Source: Streptomyces sp. NBC_01296 (lineage in GTDB: Bacteria > Actinomycetota > Actinomycetes > Streptomycetales > Streptomycetaceae). From it: DNA of 64,000 nt. The stretch spans positions 7,936,001-8,000,000 of the forward strand of contig NZ_CP130720.1 of assembly GCF_035984415.1 (NCBI RefSeq), read 5' to 3'. The translations under genes and the position numbers were made by a program. Below, in pieces: positions 15,908 through 24,414 of the stretch (its first letter is position 1; each line of letters opens with the position of its first letter). A model generated the notes under the pieces. It was not told the DNA's origin and made no database searches. It saw nothing but the letters and a program-made list of their open reading frames with translations.

Positions 15908-16674
15908 TAGGCGGGGGACTCCTCCTCCAGAGGGACCGTCAGGCCGATGCCCTCGGCCGCCACCGCGATGGCGAAGTCGAAGTACGCGGACTCGTCCCGG
16001 ACGCTGTCGTGGGTACGGCTGAAGACCTGGAACACCAGCAGCCCGATCAGATTGCTCCACAGCACGATGCCGCGCTCGATGAGGTCCGAGAACGGGGCCT
16101 CGGGCACACCGCCGAAGAGCTCCACGGCCTCCGGCCGCAGCAGCGGCGGCCCGGGCACCGTGCGCCGGGGCGGGGTGAGTTCACCGGCCGCCAGTGCGGA
16201 ACGCACGATGCCGGCCAGCACTGCGGGCGTGCGCGAGGCGGCCGGGACGGTGTCCTGCGGGGCGTGGTAGCCCGGGACGGGGGAGCCGTAGATCAGCGTG
16301 AATTCGGCGGAGTGGTCGAAGGACCACTTCCGCAGTGCGCGGGTCACGGCGAGGAGCCGCGCGCCGGCCGTCGCGCCGGCGGCGCCGGCGGCCTGGTCGG
16401 CCTGCTCCATCGCGGCGGCGGAGTCGTTGTAGGCGTCGATGACCAGTGCGGTCAGCAGGTCGTCCCGATGCGGGAACACGCCGGCCACGTCGCCGACGGC
16501 GAGACCGCCGCCCTCGGCAACGGCATCCGGGGACAGCCCTGCGGCGCCGGTTTCCACCAGCAGTCGGCGCGCGGCGGCCTTGATGACCGCCGACTGCGGC
16601 GAGTTCCCGGGGGAGTTCACATCGGTAGCGCTCGTGGAAAGATCCATGGCCAAACCGTACCTGTCGGCCACCAC
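15904..16674 (-). CDS. TetR/AcrR regulator with WHG-type C-terminal domain
   Basis: A 256-residue TetR protein. The HTH (about residues 26-75) is AVIKAAARRLLVETGAAGLS, then DAVAEGGGLAVGDVAGVF, rather degenerate. The C-terminal half contains YGSPVPGYHAPQ and LWSNLIGLLVFQVFSRTH, typical of the TetR_C WHG group. The start is GTG at 16674 or the next GTG at 16671 (GGAGGAG lies 4-7 nt before); an ATG at 16647 is also possible. Convergent and tail-overlapping with the DMT exporter. Sits 88 bp downstream of the BBE oxidase on the same strand, so it could be co-transcribed with it. Confidence 0.82.
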   Translation of the reverse strand: MVADRYGLAMDLSTSATDVNSPGNSPQSAVIKAAARRLLVETGAAGLSPDAVAEGGGLAVGDVAGVFPHRDDLLTALVIDAYNDSAAAMEQADQAAGAAGATAGARLLAVTRALRKWSFDHSAEFTLIYGSPVPGYHAPQDTVPAASRTPAVLAGIVRSALAAGELTPPRRTVPGPPLLRPEAVELFGGVPEAPFSDLIERGIVLWSNLIGLLVFQVFSRTHDSVRDESAYFDFAIAVAAEGIGLTVPLEEESPAY

Positions 16675-16693
16675 GCCACTCCTCCGGGCGGGA

Positions 16694-16739
16694 CGGGTCG
16701 GGTCGGGTGGGGTCGGGTCGGGTCGGGTGGGCGGGCGGG
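16694..16739. repeat. GGGTC tandem tract between BBE oxidase and TetR
   Basis: About nine GGG runs at 4-5 nt intervals, mostly as GGGTC units, on the plus strand upstream of the TetR gene. The spacing allows G-quadruplex formation on the non-coding strand of both flanking genes. It lies just 5' of the TetR start. May be a slippage-prone repeat or a structural element; no experimental support. Confidence 0.6.
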
Positions 16740-16761
16740 CGCCTGCGGCCTCGGGACCCGG

Positions 16762-18285
16762 CTACGTACCGATCGCCTGGGCGTAGTGGAACAGCCCGCT
16801 GGGGTCGTACCGGCGCTTGACCTCGAGCAGCCGCGCGTAGTTGTCGCCGTAGTACGCCGACTGCCAGTCGCGCAGGTCCGGGTCGGGGAAGTTGACGTAC
16901 GCGGCGCGGGTTTCCAGGTCGCGCGAGAGCGTACGGTGCAGGGCGCGGGTCCGGGCCAGCTGCTGCCGGACGCCGTCCTGCGGGGTGTCCGGCTTCCAAT
17001 GGGTGCCGATGTCGATGACGAACGTGGCGCCGCGGTGCGGGTACGCGGTCTCGCCCGGCTCCGGGAGGCCGCCGGCGCCGCCCATCGCGAAGAGGGTGAC
17101 GTAGCCGGCGTTGCCCGGCGCGCCCGGCTGCCAGTCGCGCACCCACTCGACCACCGACTCGACCGTCCCCGGGCTCAGCCACCGGTCCGGCACGAGGGAC
17201 TTGGACGCGTAGTCGTCGGGCGCCCCGGGCGTTTCCAACAGGTAGTCCTGCGCCGCCCAGAACCGGCGCTGCTCGATGAACGCCCGCGCAGGCCGCAGTT
17301 CCAGTACCGGGGCGAAGATCCTTCGCAGCGTCGTCTCGTCGCCCAGCAGCTGGCCCAGCAGGGCGACGGAGGGGGCCTGTCCGTCGCCGGCGTTCTTGAA
17401 GCCGATGCGCACGTCGAAGTCGCCCGCGTCGTCGCCGGCGAGGATCTCCTGCACCGCCGCGACCAGCCCGACCCCGGCCTCCAGACCGAAGGAGAGGTCG
17501 AAAACCGTGGCGATCCGGTCACCGACCTCGGTGGCGTCGAAGACGAAGCCGGTGTTGATGCCGAAGTTGCCGCCGGCTCCGCCGCGGCAGGCCCAGTACA
17601 GGTCCGCGTTCTCGTCGTCCGCGGCGCGCACCAGGCTGCCGTCGGCCAGGACGACGCGGGTCTCCGCCAGCCGGTCGCAGGTCAACCCCCACTTGCGGTC
17701 GTTGAAGCCGAGGCCGCCTCCCAGGGCCAGTCCGGCAATGCCCACACCGCCGCACCGGCCGCCGGGGAAGTACAGGTTCGCCGACCTGGCCGCGTACACG
17801 TCCGAATTGGTGGCACCTGCGCCCAGCAGGAGCCGGGTGCCGCGGACGCCCACGCCGTTCATCCGGCGCAGGCTGATGAGCAGGCCCCGGGTGGTGGAGT
17901 ACCCGGCGTAGTTGTGGCCGCCCGAGCGCGGCGCGAGGGGTACGCCGTGCGCCGCCGCCCAGCGGACCGCCGCCTGTACGTCGCCCGCCGTCGCGCAGGC
18001 CACGATGCCGGCCGGCAGCACATGGGCGTAGCGCAGGTTGTCCGGCGCCGCCAGCAGGCCGAAGCCTGCACTGCCCGGCCGGTACAGACCGGCCGCCGGG
18101 CTGAGGCTGCGGCGCAGCTGCCGCCAGGCCCCCGCCTCGGGCGGGGACCCGCCGGCGACCCCGCCCGGTCGGCGCGCCAAGGGCGTGACGGCGGCCGCTG
18201 CGGCGCCGTGCCCGCCGGCCAGGGCGCCCGCCGCGCCCGCCACGGCCCCGGCTCCCCACCGCAGAACATCCCGGCGTCCCGCCAT
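16762..18285 (-). CDS. Tat-exported FAD-linked oxidase of the BBE family
   Basis: A 507-residue berberine-bridge-type oxidase. The N-terminus MAGRRDVLRWGAGAVAGAAG is a Tat signal. The FAD-binding part includes PLAPRSGGHNYAGYS, whose His forms an 8-alpha-histidyl bond, and PGGRCGGVGIAGLALGGG, whose Cys forms the second, 6-S-cysteinyl bond, so FAD is likely bicovalent. The C-terminal BBE motif is YVNFPDPDLRDWQ with YYGDNYARL and KRRYDP. Such enzymes oxidise sugars, alkaloids or polyketide intermediates with O2 and can act outside the cell. Start 18285 has a GGAGAGG nearby. It is followed by the TetR gene. Confidence 0.93.
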   Translation of the reverse strand: MAGRRDVLRWGAGAVAGAAGALAGGHGAAAAAVTPLARRPGGVAGGSPPEAGAWRQLRRSLSPAAGLYRPGSAGFGLLAAPDNLRYAHVLPAGIVACATAGDVQAAVRWAAAHGVPLAPRSGGHNYAGYSTTRGLLISLRRMNGVGVRGTRLLLGAGATNSDVYAARSANLYFPGGRCGGVGIAGLALGGGLGFNDRKWGLTCDRLAETRVVLADGSLVRAADDENADLYWACRGGAGGNFGINTGFVFDATEVGDRIATVFDLSFGLEAGVGLVAAVQEILAGDDAGDFDVRIGFKNAGDGQAPSVALLGQLLGDETTLRRIFAPVLELRPARAFIEQRRFWAAQDYLLETPGAPDDYASKSLVPDRWLSPGTVESVVEWVRDWQPGAPGNAGYVTLFAMGGAGGLPEPGETAYPHRGATFVIDIGTHWKPDTPQDGVRQQLARTRALHRTLSRDLETRAAYVNFPDPDLRDWQSAYYGDNYARLLEVKRRYDPSGLFHYAQAIGT

Positions 18286-18484
18286 CGTGCAGTCCTCTCC
18301 TCGCACGGGAGCAGCACGCGGCCGCCGTCCGCGCTCCGCCGTGCCCGCGATCTCGCGGCGATCATGCTCCCGGCCCGCCCGCCGCACGGCCTGCGCCGCT
18401 CCGGCGGAGCGGGAGTGCAACCCGCACGAAGGAGCCGGGGCCCGGGCCGGACGGCCGTTCGGCGGACGGAGGGACAGAGCGTGT

Positions 18485-18511
18485 TTGCATAGACATGCGT
18501 TTAAGTGCATA
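18485..18511. promoter_or_regulatory. Possible ARG box before argG
   Basis: TTGCATA (18485-18491), ACATGCG (18493-18499) and GTGCATA (18505-18511) lie 9-35 nt before the argG ATG in a short AT-rich stretch. Streptomyces ArgR sites are built from ATGCAT/TTGCATA half-sites, so these fit, though the spacing is irregular. The site would overlap the argG promoter or leader. Confidence 0.5.
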
Positions 18512-18519
18512 CTCTTCCC

Positions 18520-19968
18520 ATGTCTAAGGTTCTCACCTCCCTGCCCGCCGGCGAGCGCGTCGGCATCGCCTTCTCGGGCGGCCTCGACACCTCCGTCGCC
18601 GTCGCGTGGATGCGCGACAAGGGTGCCGTCCCGTGCACCTACACGGCCGACATCGGCCAGTACGACGAGCCCGACATCGCGTCGGTGCCCAGCCGTGCGA
18701 AGGCGTACGGTGCCGAGATCGCGCGTCTGGTCGACTGCCGGGCGGCGCTGGTCGAGGAGGGCCTGGCCGCGCTCGCGTGCGGCGCGTTCCACATCCGCTC
18801 GGGCGGCCGCGCCTACTTCAACACCACGCCGCTCGGCCGCGCCGTCACAGGCACCCTGCTGGTCCGGGCGATGCTCGAGGACGACGTCCAGATCTGGGGC
18901 GACGGCTCGACGTTCAAGGGCAACGACATCGAGCGGTTCTACCGCTACGGCCTGCTCGCCAACCCCCACCTGCGCATCTACAAGCCGTGGCTCGACGCCG
19001 ACTTCGTCACCGAGCTCGGCGGCCGCAAGGAGATGTCGGAGTGGCTGCTCGCCCACGGGCTGCCGTACCGCGACAGCACCGAGAAGGCGTACTCGACCGA
19101 CGCCAACATCTGGGGCGCCACCCACGAGGCCAAGACGCTGGAGCACCTCGACACCGGCGTGGAGACCGTGCAGCCGATCATGGGCGTGCGCTTCTGGGAC
19201 CCGTCGGTCGAGATCGCCGCCGAGGACGTGACGATCGGCTTCGACCAGGGCCGCCCGGTGACGATCAACGGCAAGGAGTTCCACTCCCCGGTCGACCTGG
19301 TGATGGAGGCCAACGCCATCGGCGGCCGCCACGGCATGGGCATGTCAGACCAGATCGAGAACCGGATCATCGAGGCGAAGAGCCGCGGCATCTACGAGGC
19401 GCCCGGCATGGCGCTGCTGCACGCCGCCTACGAGCGCCTCGTCAACGCGATCCACAACGAGGACACCCTCGCCCACTACCACAACGAGGGACGGCGCCTC
19501 GGCCGGCTGATGTACGAGGGCCGCTGGCTGGACCCGCAGGCCCTGATGGTCCGCGAGTCGCTGCAGCGCTGGGTCGGCTCGGCGGTCACCGGAGAGGTGA
19601 CGCTGCGGCTGCGGCGCGGTGAGGACTACTCGATCCTGAACACCACCGGCCCCGCCTTCAGCTACCACCCGGACAAGCTGTCGATGGAGCGCACCGAGGA
19701 CTCGGCGTTCGGCCCGGTGGACCGGATCGGCCAGCTCACCATGCGCAACCTCGACATCGCCGACTCGCGCGCCCGGCTCGAGCAGTACGCCGGCCTCGGC
19801 ATCGTCGGCACCGCCCACCCCGAGCTGGTCGGCGCCGCGCAGGCGGCGGCGACCGGGCTGATCGGGGCCATGCCCGAGGGCGGCGCCGAGGCCATCGCCT
19901 CCCGCGGTGAGGTCTCCGCCGAGGACGAGCTGCTGGACCGCGCCGCGATGGAGTCCGGCACCGACTGA
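18520..19968 (+). CDS. argG: Argininosuccinate synthase
   Basis: A 482-residue ATP-dependent enzyme that joins citrulline and aspartate, the penultimate step of arginine synthesis. The PP-loop GIAFSGGLDTSVA is at residues 15-27. GDGSTFKGNDIERFYRY, ATHEAKTLEHLD and GRHGMGMSDQIENRIIEAKSRGIYEAPG are the citrulline/aspartate sites. The sequence and length fit the Escherichia-type ArgG rather than the 400-residue actinobacterial form, so this may be a second copy acquired by transfer. No convincing ribosome site precedes ATG 18520. A possible ARG box overlaps the promoter. A strong terminator follows at 20005. Confidence 0.95.
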   Translation: MSKVLTSLPAGERVGIAFSGGLDTSVAVAWMRDKGAVPCTYTADIGQYDEPDIASVPSRAKAYGAEIARLVDCRAALVEEGLAALACGAFHIRSGGRAYFNTTPLGRAVTGTLLVRAMLEDDVQIWGDGSTFKGNDIERFYRYGLLANPHLRIYKPWLDADFVTELGGRKEMSEWLLAHGLPYRDSTEKAYSTDANIWGATHEAKTLEHLDTGVETVQPIMGVRFWDPSVEIAAEDVTIGFDQGRPVTINGKEFHSPVDLVMEANAIGGRHGMGMSDQIENRIIEAKSRGIYEAPGMALLHAAYERLVNAIHNEDTLAHYHNEGRRLGRLMYEGRWLDPQALMVRESLQRWVGSAVTGEVTLRLRRGEDYSILNTTGPAFSYHPDKLSMERTEDSAFGPVDRIGQLTMRNLDIADSRARLEQYAGLGIVGTAHPELVGAAQAAATGLIGAMPEGGAEAIASRGEVSAEDELLDRAAMESGTD

Positions 19969-19969
19969 C

Positions 19970-20041
19970 CGGTCGGCCGATCGGCCGACCGACCGGCTGT
20001 GCGAACGAGCCGCCCCCGACGCCGCGTCGGGGGCGGCTCGT
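19970..20041 (+). terminator. argG terminator region: palindrome plus strong stem-loop
   Basis: A perfect 22-bp palindrome (19970-19991, centred on CGATCG) directly follows the argG stop. Then a stem-loop with perfect 16-bp arms ACGAGCCGCCCCCGAC (20005-20020) and its complement (20026-20041) closes over the loop GCCGC. The second element is an ideal GC-rich terminator; the first may be a bidirectional aid or an unrelated binding site. Confidence 0.85.
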
Positions 20042-20070
20042 CCGGCGTGGGACCGCATAGGATGCCCCGC

Positions 20071-21246
20071 ATGCCGGACGTCGCTCCCCGCCCCGAGCCG
20101 TTCACCCCGAAGACCGCCCCCGCGGCGCTCGAGGACCTCCGCGCGCGGCTGCGCGCGACGCGCTGGCCGGACATGCCCGAGGACGCCGGCTGGTCGCTCG
20201 GGACCGACCTCGGCTACCTGCGCGAGCTCGTCGCCTACTGGGCGGACGGGTTCGACTGGCCGGCGCAGGAGGCGGCGCTGGCGCGATTCCCCCACTTCCG
20301 CGTCCCGCTCGGCGGCCTCGGGATCCACTTCGTGCACGCCCGGGCCACCGCACCGGCCGGGCCCGTCCTGCCGCTCGTACTCAGCCACGGCTGGCCGGAC
20401 TCGTTCTGGCGCTACGCGAAGGTCATCCCGCTCCTCACCGACCCGGGCGCCCACGGCGCCGATCCCGCCGACGCGTTCGACGTGGTCGTGCCCGACATGC
20501 CGGGCTACGGGTACTCCGACCGCCCCACCGGCCCGCCCCTCGACTCCGTCGCCGTCGCCGGCCTGTGGGCCGAGCTCATGGGAGTCCTCGGCTACGCGCG
20601 GTTCGGCGCGGCGGGCGGGGACATGGGCAGCCACGTGAGCCGCTACCTCGGGCTGGACCACCCCGACCGGGTCGTGGCCGTCCACCGCACCGACGCGGGC
20701 CTGCCCCTCTTCACCGGCGACCCGGCGGACCTCGCGCCCGAGGAGCGTGCCTGGCTCGAGGACGCCGCGGCCTGGGGCGCGACCGAAGGCGCGTACGCCG
20801 CCGTGCAGCGCACGAAGCCGCAGACCGCCGCGTACGGGCTCACCGACTCGCCGGCCGGGCTCGCCGCGTGGATCGTCGAGAAGCTCCGGGCGTGGAGCGA
20901 CTGCGACGGCGACATCGAGCGGCGCTTCACGAAGGACGAGATCCTCACGAACATCACGCTCTACTGGCTGACGGGGACGATCGGCCCGTCGATGCGCATG
21001 TACCGGGCGAACGCCGCGATCCCGCCCGCACAGCACGCCCGCCGGGTCGAGGTGCCGTCCGGCTTCTCGCTCTTCCGGGGCGATGTCGTCCGCCCGCCGC
21101 GCGCATGGCTGGAGCGTACGGCGAACGTCGTACGCGTGACCGAGCCCGCACGCGGCGGGCACTTCGCACCGTTCGAGGAGCCCGAGCTCTACGCCGCGGA
21201 ACTGCGTGAGTTCTTCCGCCCCTATCGGGCGGCGACGGCCGGCTGA
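20071..21246 (+). CDS. Epoxide hydrolase (microsomal type, alpha/beta fold)
   Basis: A 391-residue hydrolase with the N-terminal EHN lid (about 10-115) and an alpha/beta core. The oxyanion motif HGWPDSF, nucleophile Asp184 in AAGGDMGSH, the lid tyrosines and His364 in GGHFAPFEEPE are all present. It opens epoxides to diols through an alkyl-enzyme ester. Start 20071 (MPDVAPRP) has AGGA 8 nt upstream; an ATG three codons earlier is less well placed. It may be secondary-metabolite related or for detoxification. It is followed after about 100 bp by the EACC1-caspase cluster, but no functional link is evident. Confidence 0.92.
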   Translation: MPDVAPRPEPFTPKTAPAALEDLRARLRATRWPDMPEDAGWSLGTDLGYLRELVAYWADGFDWPAQEAALARFPHFRVPLGGLGIHFVHARATAPAGPVLPLVLSHGWPDSFWRYAKVIPLLTDPGAHGADPADAFDVVVPDMPGYGYSDRPTGPPLDSVAVAGLWAELMGVLGYARFGAAGGDMGSHVSRYLGLDHPDRVVAVHRTDAGLPLFTGDPADLAPEERAWLEDAAAWGATEGAYAAVQRTKPQTAAYGLTDSPAGLAAWIVEKLRAWSDCDGDIERRFTKDEILTNITLYWLTGTIGPSMRMYRANAAIPPAQHARRVEVPSGFSLFRGDVVRPPRAWLERTANVVRVTEPARGGHFAPFEEPELYAAELREFFRPYRAATAG

Positions 21247-21299
21247 GGGCGCCGGCGCCGGGGCGTGATCCCCTTCGTGACCAAAGGGTGCCCCTCTGT

Positions 21300-21328
21300 A
21301 CAACTCGCATGTCATGATGCTGAGTTGT
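21300..21328. promoter_or_regulatory. Large dyad before the EACC1-caspase cluster
   Basis: ACAACTC GCAT (21300-21310) pairs with ATGC T GAGTTGT (21317-21328), separated by GTCATG; the arms are 11 bp with one bulged base. It ends 17 nt before the ATG at 21345. It could be an operator for an unseen repressor or a 5' leader hairpin. Because the alternative GTG at 21327 lies inside it, the ATG at 21345 is the better start. Confidence 0.6.
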
Positions 21329-21344
21329 GGCTGAGGGGGAGGCT

Positions 21345-21689
21345 ATGGCGAATACCGCTATCCGCGTGCGCCTGACACAGGGTGCGAGCGAGAGCGACAT
21401 CGGGGCGCTGAAGGCGTGGCTCGAGCGGGAGCAGAAGCTCGAAACGCACAGGAACAACGGCCTGCTGGAGATCCACGAGCGCGCGGGGACGGAGGGCGGG
21501 CCCGGCAGCCCGATGGGAGCCGGGATGGAGATCGTGCTGGTGCTGATCGGAGCAGCCGCCCCCAAATTGTTCGACGAAGTGTTCAGGCAGGTGAAGAGCG
21601 GGGTCCACGCGTGGCGGGAGAACCGCCGTTCCGTGGAACGCGGCGAACCCCCGGAGGTCGAGGTCGAGCCGGAGAGCGGCGGGAGATAG
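21345..21689 (+). CDS. EACC1-like effector-associated small protein
   Basis: A 114-residue protein. The N-terminal half is a short alpha/beta unit (AIRVRLTQGASESDIGAL with a Lys/Trp helix). The second half has GMEIVLVLIGAAAPKLFDEV, a hydrophobic helix, then FRQVKSGVHAW and an acidic/Pro tail PPEVEVEPE. This matches my memory of the effector-associated constant component EACC1, found next to caspase, trypsin and other effectors in proposed conflict systems. The ATG has AGGGGGAGG upstream. The stop is 4 nt before the caspase GTG, so the two genes are one transcription unit. Confidence 0.75.
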   Translation: MANTAIRVRLTQGASESDIGALKAWLEREQKLETHRNNGLLEIHERAGTEGGPGSPMGAGMEIVLVLIGAAAPKLFDEVFRQVKSGVHAWRENRRSVERGEPPEVEVEPESGGR

Positions 21690-21693
21690 CCCG

Positions 21694-24414
21694 GTGGCGC
21701 GCTTCGACCCGCGCGGGAAAGCGAACCGGGCGCTGCTCGTCGGGGTCCCCGCATACGACTTCAAGCAGCCCGGGCACCCCTTCGGGGTGTCGGGCGACCT
21801 CGGCGCGGTCGAGCAGAACCTCGCTGCACTGCAAGGGGCTCTCCGCGGGGGCGGTGTGTTCGCCGAGGACGGGATCACCGTCGCCCGGCCGCACACCGTG
21901 GACGAGTTCGACCGGCAGCTGGACGCGGCGGTCGAGGCGGCCGAGGGGCTGCTCCTGCTCTACTTCTCCGGCCACGGCGCCGTGCCCAGTACGGGGGACG
22001 AGCTCTGGCTGCTGATGCGGCGGGCGACGATCGTTCCGGGCGACGAGTCGGTGTTCCGCGGCGCCACGCCCTGGAAGGGCGTCCTCACCGTGCTGTCCCG
22101 CGCCCGCGCGGAGCAGGTGGTCGTCATCCTCGACTGCTGCTACGCGGGTAACGCCTCGGCGGCCTGGAACGGGCTCGGCACCGCCCAGCGACAGCGGACC
22201 TCGCTGCTGATGAGCGTGCAGGCCAACAACCGCATCGACGCGGGCGACGGTCACTCGCCCACGCCGTACACCGCCCAACTCGTGCGTTTCCTGAGCGAGG
22301 GCCTTTCCGGACAGGGCGGCGAAGTCGGCTTCGTCGAACTGGCCCAAGAGCTGTGGGCCCACATGGCCGAGCACCACACGACGCTGCGCGAGCCCGCCGA
22401 GCCGTGGGAGCCGCAGAGCCGCGCGGCCGCCTCGGGCGCCGACGTACTGCTCGCAGCCCCTCCTGTCCGCTCGCCGGCCGGGCTGCCCCCGCAGGAACCC
22501 GACCCTGCCCCGGGCGGGTCCGGCGCCGGGCCGTCTTCGCCGCAATCGCCGGGCCCCGGCCCCGGCTCTGGCCCCGGCCCCGGCTCCGACCGAAGACCAG
22601 ACTGGCTCGGCAGGCTCCGCCCCCTCACCGGCCGCAGACTCGCGGCCGCCATCGGCGTGCCCGCGGTGCTCGCCGGACTCGCCGCCACCGGCATCGCCGC
22701 ACTCGGCGGCGGGGACGGCGCCCCCTGCAAACCGCCGCTCGAACTCCGGCTGCTCACCGACCCCGACCTCGAGCCCACCGTCCGCAAGGCCGCGGAGGGG
22801 TACCTGACGTCGGCGGAGAACACCTCGGAAGGCGGGTGCAGGCGCACGGGCATCACCGTCTACAGCGCCGGAGCCGCTGCGGCTGTCGCCGCGTTCAACC
22901 GGCAGTCCGACCCGTGGCAGCGGCCGGTGGCCGACGACACCAACCCGCAGCGCGACATCGGCCCGCAGCCGGACATCTGGATCCCGGGCTCGTCCGCGAG
23001 CGTCGACCGGGCCCGAACTGCGTCCAGCGAGCGGACCTATGTCGCACTGGAAGCAGATCCCGAGCCTTTCGCGTACTCGCCCGTCGTGCTCGCCGTACCG
23101 CAGGACCCGGCGGCGGAGCCGCTCGCCGAGCGGGTGGGTGGTCTCGCGGCCTTGACGGAGGCGCTCAGGAAGCACGAGCCGAAGTCCGAAGTACGGCGTA
23201 CGGACCCGGAGAACACCGATGCCGGCCTGCTCGCGACCGTCGGCCTGTACGGAGCGGGAACGCAGGATCCGGCCACCGTCGAACACGGCCTGGCCCAGCC
23301 GGGACCCCCCTCGCGTACCGGCGGGGACCTCCTGTGCTCCCTGCCCGACGACGACATCGCGGACAAGCGAACCACCGTGCTGGTACCGGAGTTCCTGCTC
23401 AGGAGCGGAGTGGGCTGCGACAGTACGACCCGTGTCCGCCGGATGGCCGAGTACCCCGTCGACGTCCCGGGCCTCAGCCCGACGTTCGTGCGCGTGCGCT
23501 GGCCGGGAACCGAACGGGACAAGGACGCGCGGGACAACGCCGTGGAGCGGTTCCACACGTGGCTGACAGGCAAGGGGGCGGCCGCGAAGAACGGAGCGAA
23601 GGCCTCCGCGTCCGCCGTCCGAGGCGGACCCGCCGTGTTCGGGAACGACGGCTTCCGTAGTGCGTCGGATCCGCACAAGCCCCTCGGCAACGGCGCCGAT
23701 CCGTCCGCCGACAACGGTGTCGTCTTCAGCAGCTTCGGGGCCCTGGACAACCCCGGCCCGCTCGCCGGCCCCGCCGTTCCGGCCGCGATGACTGCGGCGC
23801 TGAAGGGTTATCGGGAGGCCAACGGGCCGGGCCGGGTGCTCTTCCTGCTCGACTCGTCCGGATCCATGGGCAGCCTGTGGGAGGGCCCCGGCGGCGCCCC
23901 CGGCATCATCTCCCAGTCCCTCGCCGGGCTCGGCGAGCAGGACGAGTACGGCGTCTGGGCGGTCGCCACCGAGCCGGGCAGCTCGCGCGTGTACAGCGAA
24001 GTCCTGCAGTTCGGCAAGCACCGGCGCGAGGAGGCACAGAGCGCCATCACCGCCAAGGCCCAGGTCAAGGACCTGGAAGCCGATCCCGACAAGGCGCTGG
24101 TCGCGGCCCTGGACTACATGAGGCAGCACGGTACCGACGGCCGTGGTCCGCAGCTGATCGTCTACCTCACGGACGACGAGGACAACAACCGGTTCTCCGA
24201 GGGCGGCCGGCTCGGTGCCCTGCTCCTGTCCGCGCGGGCGGAGCGCAGGATCCCGGTGGTCATGGCCTCCCTGGACAGCGCCGGCTGCGACAAGGGCAAA
24301 CCGGATGCGGCCGTCTCCGAGGCGAGCGGCGGCCGCTGCCTGGACACCAAGGGCGATCTCGTCGCGCGGCTGCGCGACGAGGTCGCGAGGACCGGAACGG
24401 GGGACCAAGGATGA
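21694..24414 (+). CDS. Caspase-like protease fused through a membrane helix to solute-binding and vWA domains
   Basis: A 906-residue multidomain protein. Residues 1 to about 240 are a caspase fold (Peptidase C14): NRALLVGVPAYD, catalytic His94 in YFSGHGAV, catalytic Cys149 in LDCCYAGN. Then a Pro/Gly/Ser linker, a basic patch and a membrane helix (about 316-337). Residues about 345-650 resemble a periplasmic solute-binding fold (LELRLLTDPDLEPTVRKA, SPVVLAVPQDP). A vWA domain follows (about 710-900) with MIDAS D720-S722-S724 in LLDSSGSMGS and TDDEDNN. Basic residues precede the helix, so the caspase is cytoplasmic and the rest outside: a receptor-like layout. GTG start with GGGAG. Its TGA overlaps the next ATG by 4 nt. 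Confidence 0.88.
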   Translation: MARFDPRGKANRALLVGVPAYDFKQPGHPFGVSGDLGAVEQNLAALQGALRGGGVFAEDGITVARPHTVDEFDRQLDAAVEAAEGLLLLYFSGHGAVPSTGDELWLLMRRATIVPGDESVFRGATPWKGVLTVLSRARAEQVVVILDCCYAGNASAAWNGLGTAQRQRTSLLMSVQANNRIDAGDGHSPTPYTAQLVRFLSEGLSGQGGEVGFVELAQELWAHMAEHHTTLREPAEPWEPQSRAAASGADVLLAAPPVRSPAGLPPQEPDPAPGGSGAGPSSPQSPGPGPGSGPGPGSDRRPDWLGRLRPLTGRRLAAAIGVPAVLAGLAATGIAALGGGDGAPCKPPLELRLLTDPDLEPTVRKAAEGYLTSAENTSEGGCRRTGITVYSAGAAAAVAAFNRQSDPWQRPVADDTNPQRDIGPQPDIWIPGSSASVDRARTASSERTYVALEADPEPFAYSPVVLAVPQDPAAEPLAERVGGLAALTEALRKHEPKSEVRRTDPENTDAGLLATVGLYGAGTQDPATVEHGLAQPGPPSRTGGDLLCSLPDDDIADKRTTVLVPEFLLRSGVGCDSTTRVRRMAEYPVDVPGLSPTFVRVRWPGTERDKDARDNAVERFHTWLTGKGAAAKNGAKASASAVRGGPAVFGNDGFRSASDPHKPLGNGADPSADNGVVFSSFGALDNPGPLAGPAVPAAMTAALKGYREANGPGRVLFLLDSSGSMGSLWEGPGGAPGIISQSLAGLGEQDEYGVWAVATEPGSSRVYSEVLQFGKHRREEAQSAITAKAQVKDLEADPDKALVAALDYMRQHGTDGRGPQLIVYLTDDEDNNRFSEGGRLGALLLSARAERRIPVVMASLDSAGCDKGKPDAAVSEASGGRCLDTKGDLVARLRDEVARTGTGDQG

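Noticed and set aside
14992..18492. Plus-strand open frame of about 1166 codons
   Set aside because: It crosses the DMT exporter in another frame and runs antisense to the TetR and BBE genes; Arg/Gly/Ala-rich, a product of high-GC third positions. The antisense genes have motifs and ribosome sites.
21583..24408. Minus-strand frame opposite the caspase gene
   Set aside because: Shadow of the caspase-vWA gene, whose catalytic motifs are on the plus strand.
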